Shown here piece after piece: positions 40,710 through 48,511 of a stretch of 64,000 nucleotides of DNA. Where the stretch lies: positions 124,001 through 188,000 of the forward strand of contig CAZYDG010000072.1 in NCBI GenBank assembly GCA_964645835.1, in the 5' to 3' direction. A program made the position numbers and the translations under genes. The first letter of the stretch is position 1. Every line of letters starts with the position of its first letter. The stretch is from CAZBME01 sp964645835. Lineage in GTDB: Bacteria > Desulfobacterota > Syntrophia > Syntrophales > UBA8958. Below the pieces are notes generated by a model, which saw only the letters and a list, made by a program, of their open reading frames with translations, was not told the DNA's origin and did not search any database.

Positions 40710-41342
40710 ATCCGCCCCCCATATAACCTTATGCAACTGACACTGCAGCCGGACGTCAAGCCTGTCCGCCAGGATCCATCCTGCCAGCTCTTCGAGGGCC
40801 AAGCGGCCGTGAACAGCGGAAAACAAGGGCGGCGCAGCATTTAGGCGGCGATTTGCCCAGGACGCCAGAATTTTCTTTGCATAATCGTAATCTCTCCGGT
40901 CGGCAATCACAAACTTGATTTCATCCTTTTCCGTCAGGTGATGGAGGTTCTCATCGAGAAATGAGCCATCTTCGCCGCTCCCCGGTAATTTTACATCCAT
41001 GATGCGGACACATCGTTCGTCGACAAGGCGGATGTCACGGCTGCCGTTGGTTTCCATTAAAACAGCGAAGCCTTCATCCAAAAGAGTCCGGATAAGGACC
41101 GGCGTCTCCTCTTGAAGGAGTGGTTCACCGCCCGTGATTTCCACCAGTGAACACGAAAACGACCGTATTTGCGCCTTGATGTCTTGAATTTCAAGCCACT
41201 GCCCATCTTCGTAAGCATACGCCGTATCACAATAAAAACAACGGAGATTGCAACCCGTCAGGCGCACGAAAACACAAGGCCTGCCCGCATAGGATGATTC
41301 GCCCTGAATGCTGTGGAATATCTCGTTAACCTTGAGCGGCAA
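40695..41342 (-). CDS. queE: 7-carboxy-7-deazaguanine synthase QueE
   Basis: This 215-residue radical-SAM enzyme converts carboxy-tetrahydropterin to 7-carboxy-7-deazaguanine. The SAM cluster motif is CNLRCFYCDT, followed by VEITGGEPLLQ. The start is TTG 41342, directly after the queD TAA; GGGAGG stands just upstream and the family-typical start LKVNEIFHSIQGES follows, so no later start is possible. Its last residues (KTDC) and stop codon come from the family A repeat fragment. Confidence 0.95.
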   Translation of the reverse strand: MPLKVNEIFHSIQGESSYAGRPCVFVRLTGCNLRCFYCDTAYAYEDGQWLEIQDIKAQIRSFSCSLVEITGGEPLLQEETPVLIRTLLDEGFAVLMETNGSRDIRLVDERCVRIMDVKLPGSGEDGSFLDENLHHLTEKDEIKFVIADRRDYDYAKKILASWANRRLNAAPPLFSAVHGRLALEELAGWILADRLDVRLQCQLHKVIWGADKTDC

Positions 41343-41723
41343 TTATTCCTCCCAGTAGAAGACACCCGCATTGGGCGTCTCGGACACCTTGATCTTCGAC
41401 ACCCGTATACCGTCCGTATTGATTCGCCGGCACAATTCCTCGTAGAGATACCGGGCAATATTCTCGGACGTGGGATTGATATTACAGAATTGCGGGAGCT
41501 CACTAATATTGACATGGTCCAGATCCTGGAGGACCTCCCTGACATGGTCCTTTATGACCCGGAAATCGATGCCGATGCCGATATCGTTAAGTTTGCTGCA
41601 ACGAATATACACTTGGATAATCCAGTTATGGCCGTGCAACCGGGCACAGTCCCCAGGATAATCCCTTAAAGCATGGGCGGCGGAAAAATGGGTTTCAATA
41701 TAGAGTTCATAAACACCGGGCAT
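41343..41723 (-). CDS. queD: 6-carboxytetrahydropterin synthase QueD
   Basis: This 126-residue enzyme of the 6-pyruvoyl-tetrahydropterin synthase fold makes carboxy-tetrahydropterin from dihydroneopterin triphosphate, the first committed queuosine step. Zinc ligands are FSAAHALR and LHGHNW; catalytic Cys is in DCARLHG and the VSETPNAG motif ends it. AAAGGAA precedes ATG 41723. First gene of the queD-queE-queC run. Confidence 0.95.
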   Translation of the reverse strand: MPGVYELYIETHFSAAHALRDYPGDCARLHGHNWIIQVYIRCSKLNDIGIGIDFRVIKDHVREVLQDLDHVNISELPQFCNINPTSENIARYLYEELCRRINTDGIRVSKIKVSETPNAGVFYWEE

Positions 41724-41810
41724 GGCGATTCCTTTCGATATTTCGCAATAACATGCCCGAAATAACACAGATCATCCGTTGTGACAATGAATTCCAGATC
41801 CCCAAATCCA

Positions 41811-41945
41811 GGTGAATTGGATTTTTCCCGGTCCATATCAGTAATGTCATCTGCAACATACAAAAATGGGAAAAATCTCTGAACCGAAAGACCAATACTC
41901 TGCTGCCATCCATTCGATTTTACAGATATTTGGTGGCGGTTTACG
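41811..41945. repeat. Interspersed repeat, family B, copy 3
   Basis: GGTGAATTGGATTTTTCCCGG, AGTAATGTCATCTGCAAC, AAATGGGAAAAATC, TCTGAACCGAAAGACCAATAC and ATTTGGTGGCGG follow the same order as at 21545. It lies in the 351-nt divergent gap between queD and the AOR gene. Confidence 0.8.
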
Positions 41946-41995
41946 GGATGCATAAAAAACAGACCGACATTGAGGTATATTTTAGGCATATTTTA

Positions 41996-42024
41996 TTGAC
42001 AACGGAGCGCCTTTATCCTATTTT
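41996..42024 (+). promoter_or_regulatory. Sigma-70-type promoter for the AOR gene
   Basis: TTGACA (41996-42001), exactly 17 nt, then TATTTT (42019-42024), 51 nt before the start codon. Confidence 0.65.
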
Positions 42025-42074
42025 ACCGCTCCTTGTAAAGGAATGGATACAGAAATACCATAAGGATAACGAAT

Positions 42075-44255
42075 ATGAACTTTGAAGCGCCGACACTCGT
42101 TCATGGCTACACGAATAAAATTCTTGCCATCGACATTGGAAATCACACCATCGAAGCCTGGGATCTGGAGCCAGAAGTAAGGAACTTCTTTACCGGCGGC
42201 CGCGGACTGGGACTATACATGCTTCACAAGGCACTGAGCGCCAAGACGAAGGCGCACGATCAGGAAAATGCGCTCATCCTGGCCCCGGGCCCTCTGGGCG
42301 GCATCCCACAGTTCCCCGGAACCAGCAAGTGCATGGCCATCGCCCTTTCACCATTGACGGGCATTCCAGGCGTATCTAATTTCGGGGGCCATTTCGGCGC
42401 CTATCTTAAATACGCCGGATTCGACGCCCTTCAGATAACCGGAAAGTCCGAAAAAGACATCATCATCGTCATAAACGGGTTTAAGCGGTTAGTATCGATT
42501 ATGGACGCCCCGGCCATCGACGAAGTCTTCGACATGGAAAGAAACATCATTGAAACGTTCACTGGCGAAGGCTATGAAAAAAAGAACATCGTCTTCATAT
42601 CGACAGGGATCGGCGCCGCTAACACCACTTACGGGTGCATCAACAGCCACTACTACGACGCCACCAAACCAGTAAACGGCGACAAGGGACTTTACCGGAC
42701 GAAACAGGCGGGCCGCACGGGCCTGGGCTCCGTCATGATGGACAAGAAGCTCCGTGCCGTCGTTATCCTGAGCGAATTTCCCAAGGGCGACAATCCATAT
42801 GGAGCGGCTGACTGGAACAAGGTTAAACAATCGGGTACGAGGCTCGGCAAGGTTGTCAAGGAAGTGGATCCGGGATCGCTTCGCATGTCCCGCAAGGGCT
42901 CAGCAGGGCTCATCTCTTTCATGAACAAGGCCGAATACCAATCCTTGCCCGTCCATAACTACCAACTGGGCACCGATCCGCGGGCAACCGAAATCTGCGG
43001 GAAATCTTATGAGGAAAAGCTTTTCGAGCACCGGGGCATGGACGGATGTTTTCCGGGCTGCAACCTCCAGTGCACTAAGGGTGGCTGGGTTACCCTGAAA
43101 AGCGGCGCCCATCAGGGAACCAAGGTATGGGTCGACGGCCCCGAATACGAAACCGCTGCCGGTTTCGGCTCCAATATAGGCATGTGGAATCCCGAATTCA
43201 TCATGGAGGCAAACTGGCATTGTGACAACTACGGCATCGACACAATCACGACTGCCGTTATCATGGCCTTTCTGATGGAATGTCATCAGCGCGGGTATCT
43301 GACGAAGGAAGATATGGACGGTCTGGATCTGTCCTGGGGTCACGAAGAAGCTGCCCTGGAATTCATCCATCGCCTGGCATACCCGGAGACGGCATTCATG
43401 AAAACGGTGGCGCATGGAATGACCCCCCTTATCAGTTACGCTGCAAACCAGTTTAAGCTTAGAACCGGCAATAATGGCGCCCAGAAGGCAATTGAGACTT
43501 TTGCCATGCAAACCAAGGGTCTCCCTTTCTCGCTGTATCGAACGCACCGGTCTCTATCCATGCAGGGTTCCTACGCCGCAGCCAGTGACATCGGGGCGCA
43601 CCACGCGGCGGCCTGGTTGATTAAAGTCGACCTCCTCGGCGCCTTCCCAACCTTTCAGGACAAGGCCCGGGCCTTGATTTCATACCCGCGGGTCCGTCTG
43701 GGCAATGACAACATGGGCTTATGCAAGCTGCCCTGGGTTGATGTCTTCAATCCTGATTCGGAAAGGACAACCCATCACGATAAATTCATCAATCCTGCCA
43801 CTCAGGAATTATATGCCGATTTCTACAATGGCATGCTGGGCACAAATATGACCTGGGAAGAGATTTTCGAGCGTACTGACAGGGACATTAACCTGCAACG
43901 GGTCATGAATTCCATGGTCTACGGCAACAAGACAGGCGAACAGGACTGGATCCCCGACCGGGCCATAGGACCCACGGACGATGTCCTTTATGAGGCGGAG
44001 GAGGCCTATTGCGACAAGGATCTCTTGAGACTCTCGGGAAAGGCACCGTACGAGCTGCAAGCTATGGATACCAAGCAGAAACGGGAACTGCTGCTCACAC
44101 TGCGGAAACAGGAATTGAAGAAACTGATCGGCATCTATTATCAGGAACGGAGCTGGACACCATCGGGAATACCGAAGGTCCAAACCCTCAAAGACCTTGG
44201 ATTATGGCCTTATCTGACGGAAGAGGCAAAAGTGATCGTCTCAGGCTTGTCCTGA
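42075..44255 (+). CDS. Tungsten-type aldehyde:ferredoxin oxidoreductase family protein
   Basis: This 726-residue cytoplasmic oxidoreductase belongs to the AOR family, which oxidises aldehydes to acids (or reduces acids) with a tungsto-bispterin cofactor and one [4Fe-4S] cluster. Evidence: N-terminal FFTGGRGLGLYMLHKAL, GPLGGIPQFPGTSKCMAIALSP, the cluster Cys in DGCFPGCNLQCTKGGWV and the distal Cys in MGLCKLPW. It is about 100 residues longer than typical AORs, mainly in the C-terminal part. A good promoter precedes it. The exact substrate (aldehyde, benzoyl-CoA-type, GAP) is not decided by sequence; BamB-like enzymes are in the same family. Confidence 0.88.
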   Translation: MNFEAPTLVHGYTNKILAIDIGNHTIEAWDLEPEVRNFFTGGRGLGLYMLHKALSAKTKAHDQENALILAPGPLGGIPQFPGTSKCMAIALSPLTGIPGVSNFGGHFGAYLKYAGFDALQITGKSEKDIIIVINGFKRLVSIMDAPAIDEVFDMERNIIETFTGEGYEKKNIVFISTGIGAANTTYGCINSHYYDATKPVNGDKGLYRTKQAGRTGLGSVMMDKKLRAVVILSEFPKGDNPYGAADWNKVKQSGTRLGKVVKEVDPGSLRMSRKGSAGLISFMNKAEYQSLPVHNYQLGTDPRATEICGKSYEEKLFEHRGMDGCFPGCNLQCTKGGWVTLKSGAHQGTKVWVDGPEYETAAGFGSNIGMWNPEFIMEANWHCDNYGIDTITTAVIMAFLMECHQRGYLTKEDMDGLDLSWGHEEAALEFIHRLAYPETAFMKTVAHGMTPLISYAANQFKLRTGNNGAQKAIETFAMQTKGLPFSLYRTHRSLSMQGSYAAASDIGAHHAAAWLIKVDLLGAFPTFQDKARALISYPRVRLGNDNMGLCKLPWVDVFNPDSERTTHHDKFINPATQELYADFYNGMLGTNMTWEEIFERTDRDINLQRVMNSMVYGNKTGEQDWIPDRAIGPTDDVLYEAEEAYCDKDLLRLSGKAPYELQAMDTKQKRELLLTLRKQELKKLIGIYYQERSWTPSGIPKVQTLKDLGLWPYLTEEAKVIVSGLS

Positions 44256-44291
44256 AATTTCTCTCTTTATCCGAAAAGGGGAACATGCATC

Positions 44292-44738
44292 ATGTCAGAA
44301 AAACCGGTGGGACCACTCCCGAAAAACGCCATGGAGGCTCAAGGCCTTTTAATCAAAGCTTTTCATGAGCACTGCGGCGACAGCGCATTACCAGCAATTA
44401 AGGATATCCTGGGCCGCCAAGGTTGCGCCCTGGGCCTGAGGGCCGGGAAAAAACTGCCCGATAATCGGCTGTCGACCGTCGCAGAGGCTTTTTTCAAAAA
44501 CTTCGATCCATCGATCGTCCATGTCGTTTCCATTTCGGATGAAAAATTCCATATCCAGGGATCGAAATGCCCCTTCGGTCTTGAAAACACATCCAGGATT
44601 CTTTGTGAGGCCGTAATGGCCATCGACCGGGAATATTTTCTAGCGGCAACGGACGGAAAAGCGAGCATGGAGATTCTCCAGACCAGGGCCGCGGGGGATC
44701 AGGTCTGCGAAATGGTCTGTACAATAAAGACAACGTAA
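44292..44738 (+). CDS. ATC-hydrolase-like small protein
   Basis: This 148-residue soluble protein resembles the L-2-amino-thiazoline-4-carboxylate hydrolase family: a helical N-terminal half, then GSKCPFGLENTSRILCEAVM, AIDREYFLAATDG and a last strand AGDQVCEMVCTIK, with conserved Cys in each. Related proteins are found beside redox enzymes in many anaerobes, mostly uncharacterised. It follows the AOR gene by 36 nt, so is likely co-transcribed; the enzymatic name may not reflect its role. Confidence 0.65.
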   Translation: MSEKPVGPLPKNAMEAQGLLIKAFHEHCGDSALPAIKDILGRQGCALGLRAGKKLPDNRLSTVAEAFFKNFDPSIVHVVSISDEKFHIQGSKCPFGLENTSRILCEAVMAIDREYFLAATDGKASMEILQTRAAGDQVCEMVCTIKTT

Positions 44739-44760
44739 TTACCTATTGCAAAAAAAGCAT

Positions 44761-44804
44761 GGAAGAGGCGGCGTATACAGAAATACGCCAGCGCCGCGTC
44801 TTCC
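44761..44804. terminator. Palindrome between convergent genes, repeat-derived
   Basis: GGAAGAGGCGGCG and CGCCGCGTCTTCC pair with one mismatch; an internal GGCGTAT/ATACGCC pair is an alternative stem. The block GGAAGAGGCGGCGTATACAG matches part of the C-type repeats at 36863 and 54572. It lies between the converging ATC-hydrolase-like and DUF3047 genes and probably ends both transcripts. Confidence 0.5.
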
Positions 44805-44811
44805 GCTGGAA

Positions 44812-45522
44812 TCACTTCGATACTTCGATGAACTCCAAGTAAGAAACGGCCGCTTCGCCTGTGTTGTCCGAATCGTTCATGATGGCAAGGCTGGCTGTCT
44901 GCGGCGGGGATTTTCCGAAAGCCTTTTCATAATCCTTGATGATATGAACCGCTTCATCCCGCCACCGGCCAACATTTGCGGGGCCTTTCTCCAGGGCCAC
45001 AATCCGGGCCCTGTCCGTGAAGGGGCTGGCGATCACATCGGCTGCATGGGGATTGCTTGCCCAAACATAATTCAATGTGCTGTGAGGCGGGTATTTGCCG
45101 TAAATGGCCTTCAGAGCGCCATATTGGATTCTTTCCCCCAGCCCCGCCTTTTCCGGATCATAGAGGAATGCCACATAGACCCGGATGGGATAATCATCTC
45201 CGCTCTTAACGGTTCCGTCTATGTTCCGGTAGACGTTATTTACCTTCCAGCGCCAGCGCAAGCGAGGATACTCATAAGGGTTGAAGGTCTTCCGGGAAAC
45301 GAGAGCCGATGCAGATCCCTGGCTAGACGCCTTAAGGACGGTTTTCCCGCTCTCCGGCACAATAGCATAAGTTGAATGACGTTTGATCTTGGGAAAGGTC
45401 AGAGGTTCCCACTGCTGAAGATCGTGAAAATCATCCCGAATAACAACCCGCTGCTCGGCAAAGGCTGTATTCAAACAAGCCAGGCATATCAAAAATCCCA
45501 CGAAGATTAACATCCTATTCAT
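44812..45522 (-). CDS. Secreted DUF3047 protein
   Basis: This 236-residue protein has a signal peptide (cleavage after AFA) and a DUF3047 domain: VVIRDDFHDLQQWEPLTF, YPRLRWRWKVNNVYRNID, DDYPIRVYVAFLYD, LNYVWAS and the C-terminal ASLAIMNDSDNTGEAAVSYLEFIEV. The fold resembles carbohydrate-binding jelly rolls. Function is unknown; members are periplasmic. It is the last gene of a four-gene minus-strand run (MauE-like, rhodanese, Fe-S/VTT, DUF3047), 24 nt after the fusion gene. Confidence 0.85.
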   Translation of the reverse strand: MNRMLIFVGFLICLACLNTAFAEQRVVIRDDFHDLQQWEPLTFPKIKRHSTYAIVPESGKTVLKASSQGSASALVSRKTFNPYEYPRLRWRWKVNNVYRNIDGTVKSGDDYPIRVYVAFLYDPEKAGLGERIQYGALKAIYGKYPPHSTLNYVWASNPHAADVIASPFTDRARIVALEKGPANVGRWRDEAVHIIKDYEKAFGKSPPQTASLAIMNDSDNTGEAAVSYLEFIEVSK

Positions 45523-45546
45523 ACTCTCATGGCCTTATAATCTCCA

Positions 45547-47352
45547 TCAAAAAAGATCGTCGCCGCCTTTATGGCCCTTGAAACGCCTGTAAACCAAGGG
45601 GATCATCGATACAACAATAATGAGAACGGCACCGATGACAAGGGCCGGAGAAATCCTCCCCCGGACAAGATCCAGAAGAGAACTGGAGAAGACGATATAG
45701 GCCACTGTCGCCGGTATCATACCGAAAAATGAGGCAACGGCATATGGGAAAAACCGGACTTTGGTCAGTCCAAAGGCATAGTTCAGAAGATTGAAGGGGA
45801 AAACCGGTATCAGGCGCGTAAAGACCACAACCTTCCAGCCTTGAGTCTCAACAGCCTTATCGAGACGGCGCCAGCGTGGACTATGGATCTTTTTTTCAAC
45901 CCAGTCCCGGGCAATATAACGGGACACAATAAAAGCCAGGCAGGCGCCCATGGTAGCCCCCGTAATCGTATAGATCACTCCCCAGAAAGGACCGAACAGG
46001 ACACCGCCCATAATCGTGATTGGCAGTCCCGGCAGCATGAATACAGGAGCAACGGCATAAATCAGTATATACACGGCAGGGGCGAACAGACTATAGCTTT
46101 CGATCAGTTGCCGCAGGGTTTCTCCCTCAAGATATCGGGTCGCACCGGAAAGGCGCATAGAGACGATAATCGCGGCCAGTGCAACCAGCAAGAAGATGCG
46201 TTTTCCCATGACACTCTTCTTAGCACTCTCCGCTCCCGTATATGTTCGTTCCCGTGAGATGGCTGTATCGATCGTCTTCCGGAGGCGCCTTTTCAAAAGA
46301 AGCCGGTTCAAATAGGTCCGGGGAGATTTGGCAACGGCCGTGTTACCCGCCATGGTTCCCTTGGGATCGCACAGTAGATCGACGATATGAGACGCAGGCG
46401 TTATGAGGTCGAGATTGCCCGCACATCCGGCACAGTAGGTCACGATCCTGCGGCCTTGGGCTTCTTCCTTCCGGGCGGACGCCCAGGCATCAGCCAACCG
46501 GGGTGACAGACAGACGACGGACCCGCCCCCGCCGCAGCAGAGCGTTTCTTTGCCGCGATGGATCATTTCTTCCACGGTAAGTCCCAGGCCTTCCACAAGA
46601 CGACGGACAGCATCATGGACAGGTGCGGTAAAACGTAAGGCGCAGGGATCGTGAATTGTTACGGCTCCCCGAACCGCATCTCCTGTCGGATCAGCAATTG
46701 TCACGAGGGTCTCATAGATCGTTTCAATGGCAAGGCCCTCGCCGTACGCCTTAAAGATCATATAGCAATTCGGACAGGCAACGAGGACCTTCCGGATGCC
46801 ATTTTCCACCAAATAGTGGTTCATCTCCCGGAACATAGCCTGAAAATAGGCTTGGCGGCCCAGATCGTGGGAGATTTTGAGACAGCAATCCAGGACGATG
46901 CCCAGGGTAGGGACGGATTGCCTCAATAAGCCATAGAGCTTCAGCGTTGCTTGCGGGCGGGTTCCCGCCAGGGCACAACCGGGAAACAATACCGTATCGC
47001 ACCCCGGCGGAAGGCCATACCAGGTAAAAAGACGTGAGACGCCGCGCTTCTCGTAGGCGAGCAGGCCGCTGTGCTCGGCAAAATCATCAGGCTCCCGCCG
47101 GACTTTCTCGCGCCTCATCTCCAGGAAAAGCTTATCGGGACGAAGCCCCACGGGGCAGACAGCGGCACAAAGACCGCAGAGACTGCATTCGAAAGGGAGG
47201 TGCTCATTTTTTGCATTATCCGGTTCAAAAGCATCGGCAATGGTCTTGGGCGTCCCGTAATTTTGCAGAAAAACACAACTCTTTTGGCAGGCGGGGCACT
47301 CGATACACTGTGTCGAAATATCATCGAGCCTGTCTTTCAGTGACTCATCCAT
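45547..47352 (-). CDS. Fusion of HdrD/GlpC-like Fe-S (CCG) protein and VTT/DedA membrane domain
   Basis: This 601-residue protein has three parts. Residues 1-85 hold two ferredoxin-like Cys clusters (CIECPACQKSC and CSLCGLCAAVCPVG). Residues about 110-330 are two CCG domains (CLKISHD, ACPNCYMIF; HDPCALRF, LCCGGGG, YCAGCAG), as in HdrB/HdrD, GlpC and LldE. Residues about 385-600 form a VTT/TVP38 domain with five or six helices (AVAPVFMLPGLPITIMGGVLFG; FTRLIPVFPFNLLNYAFG). The fusion would bring a thiol/disulfide or electron-bifurcation-like module to the inner membrane. It follows rhodanese by 23 nt. Confidence 0.88.
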   Translation of the reverse strand: MDESLKDRLDDISTQCIECPACQKSCVFLQNYGTPKTIADAFEPDNAKNEHLPFECSLCGLCAAVCPVGLRPDKLFLEMRREKVRREPDDFAEHSGLLAYEKRGVSRLFTWYGLPPGCDTVLFPGCALAGTRPQATLKLYGLLRQSVPTLGIVLDCCLKISHDLGRQAYFQAMFREMNHYLVENGIRKVLVACPNCYMIFKAYGEGLAIETIYETLVTIADPTGDAVRGAVTIHDPCALRFTAPVHDAVRRLVEGLGLTVEEMIHRGKETLCCGGGGSVVCLSPRLADAWASARKEEAQGRRIVTYCAGCAGNLDLITPASHIVDLLCDPKGTMAGNTAVAKSPRTYLNRLLLKRRLRKTIDTAISRERTYTGAESAKKSVMGKRIFLLVALAAIIVSMRLSGATRYLEGETLRQLIESYSLFAPAVYILIYAVAPVFMLPGLPITIMGGVLFGPFWGVIYTITGATMGACLAFIVSRYIARDWVEKKIHSPRWRRLDKAVETQGWKVVVFTRLIPVFPFNLLNYAFGLTKVRFFPYAVASFFGMIPATVAYIVFSSSLLDLVRGRISPALVIGAVLIIVVSMIPLVYRRFKGHKGGDDLF

Positions 47353-47375
47353 ACGGTCAAGAGAGTTAATATCCC

Positions 47376-47888
47376 TTATTTAACTTTTTCGATGGGGTAT
47401 TCCGCCTCATCCCAGGCCTTGATTCCGCCGGGATGGCGATAAACGTTTTTATACCCTAATTTGACTGCCCACATAGCCCCGTTATGACTCCGGGTGCATT
47501 TCACGAACCCGCAATAAAAAACAATGATGCGGTTCTTATCCGGCCCGAGTAGCCTCACCAGGGCATCCTTCGTCTTGTCGTCAAGTTTAGACATTTCGGG
47601 GATGGGAAACTCCATCTGAACGGCTCCCGGCACATGCTGCTTCTTATAGCTCGCCTCATACGGCATAGTGTCCACAATCAACATTGGCCTTTTCTGATCC
47701 TGCCAACCTTTTAGTTCTTCCGTCGTCACCAGCTTATAACCGCCCCGGTCCACCTCCTTGGCAAACGTAACGGCGATCTTTTCCGTCTCCAGTTCTTTTG
47801 CCCCCCAAGCTGCGAGAGCCGAACCCGACAACCCAAAGACCAGCAACATCGCTATCGTAATTCCCATCAAATCTTTTTGCAATCTCAT
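47376..47888 (-). CDS. Periplasmic rhodanese-domain protein
   Basis: This 170-residue protein has a signal peptide (cleavage after ALA) and one rhodanese domain. The active-site Cys is in IVFYCGFVKCTRSHNGA; a second Cys follows four residues later, unusual for a classic sulfurtransferase loop. MLIVDTMPYEASYKKQHVPGAVQMEFP and RHPGGIKAWDEAEYP are typical flanks. It overlaps the MauE-like gene by one base (TAATG), so the two are coupled. It may carry persulfide or thiol equivalents across the periplasm. Confidence 0.9.
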   Translation of the reverse strand: MRLQKDLMGITIAMLLVFGLSGSALAAWGAKELETEKIAVTFAKEVDRGGYKLVTTEELKGWQDQKRPMLIVDTMPYEASYKKQHVPGAVQMEFPIPEMSKLDDKTKDALVRLLGPDKNRIIVFYCGFVKCTRSHNGAMWAVKLGYKNVYRHPGGIKAWDEAEYPIEKVK

Positions 47889-48412
47889 TATTCTTTCTCC
47901 CTTTCCTTGTAATATGTTTCAACCGTTGCGAAAGGACGGCCAAAAATACGTTTGAAGATATTCCCACCTCTTTTCCTATAGCCTGACAGATATAGGTAAG
48001 GCACGACAAGGCCCAAAAGGACAAGATCACGGTAAAAGGCCAACCAGAGACCGGACTGCTTATTCAGTTCTTCCACCCCGAAACAGCCGCAATCGACATT
48101 CAGATCGCCTGCAATCCCATAGCCCAGGACAAAGACAAACATTACCAAAAGCGCCGCAATACCATGAAGCCCCCAGGCCAGATCAAAGATCAGGGCAAGG
48201 CCCGCCAGGGTTTCGATAAGGGGCAACCCTATGGCAAGGACCGGAAGAAGTGCCTCAGGCACCAAATCGTAAGAAGAGATGGTCACCGTAAAAACCTTGG
48301 GGTGAAGGAGCTTGCTTCCGCCGCCATAGATGAACAAAAAGGCCAGCCCAATCCTCAGCGCCCCATAAAGCCATGGAGTATCCATTTTTTTTACAAAATG
48401 CTTAAATAACAT
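47888..48412 (-). CDS. MauE/DoxX-like membrane protein
   Basis: This 174-residue inner-membrane protein has four helices (about 15-33, 54-74, 80-102, 123-142) and the MauE-like pattern YGGGSKLLHPKVF, with a Cys pair in LNVDCGCFG. MauE/DoxX relatives support disulfide or quinone-linked thiol chemistry. It is first in the run ending with DUF3047. Two exposed Cys near the membrane plus a periplasmic rhodanese partner suggest a thiol relay. Confidence 0.85.
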   Translation of the reverse strand: MLFKHFVKKMDTPWLYGALRIGLAFLFIYGGGSKLLHPKVFTVTISSYDLVPEALLPVLAIGLPLIETLAGLALIFDLAWGLHGIAALLVMFVFVLGYGIAGDLNVDCGCFGVEELNKQSGLWLAFYRDLVLLGLVVPYLYLSGYRKRGGNIFKRIFGRPFATVETYYKEREKE

Positions 48413-48511
48413 ATAGAGCCTTTTCTCTTATTTCTAAGTGAACAGACTCTATATGTCAAATTCAAATGAGTTATAATATGCAGGAAATATAGGGCTTTTG
48501 AATGGCTGAAT

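Noticed and set aside
41724..41810. preQ1 riboswitch before queD
   Set aside because: No C-rich loop with the A-rich tail pseudoknot pattern is visible in the leader.
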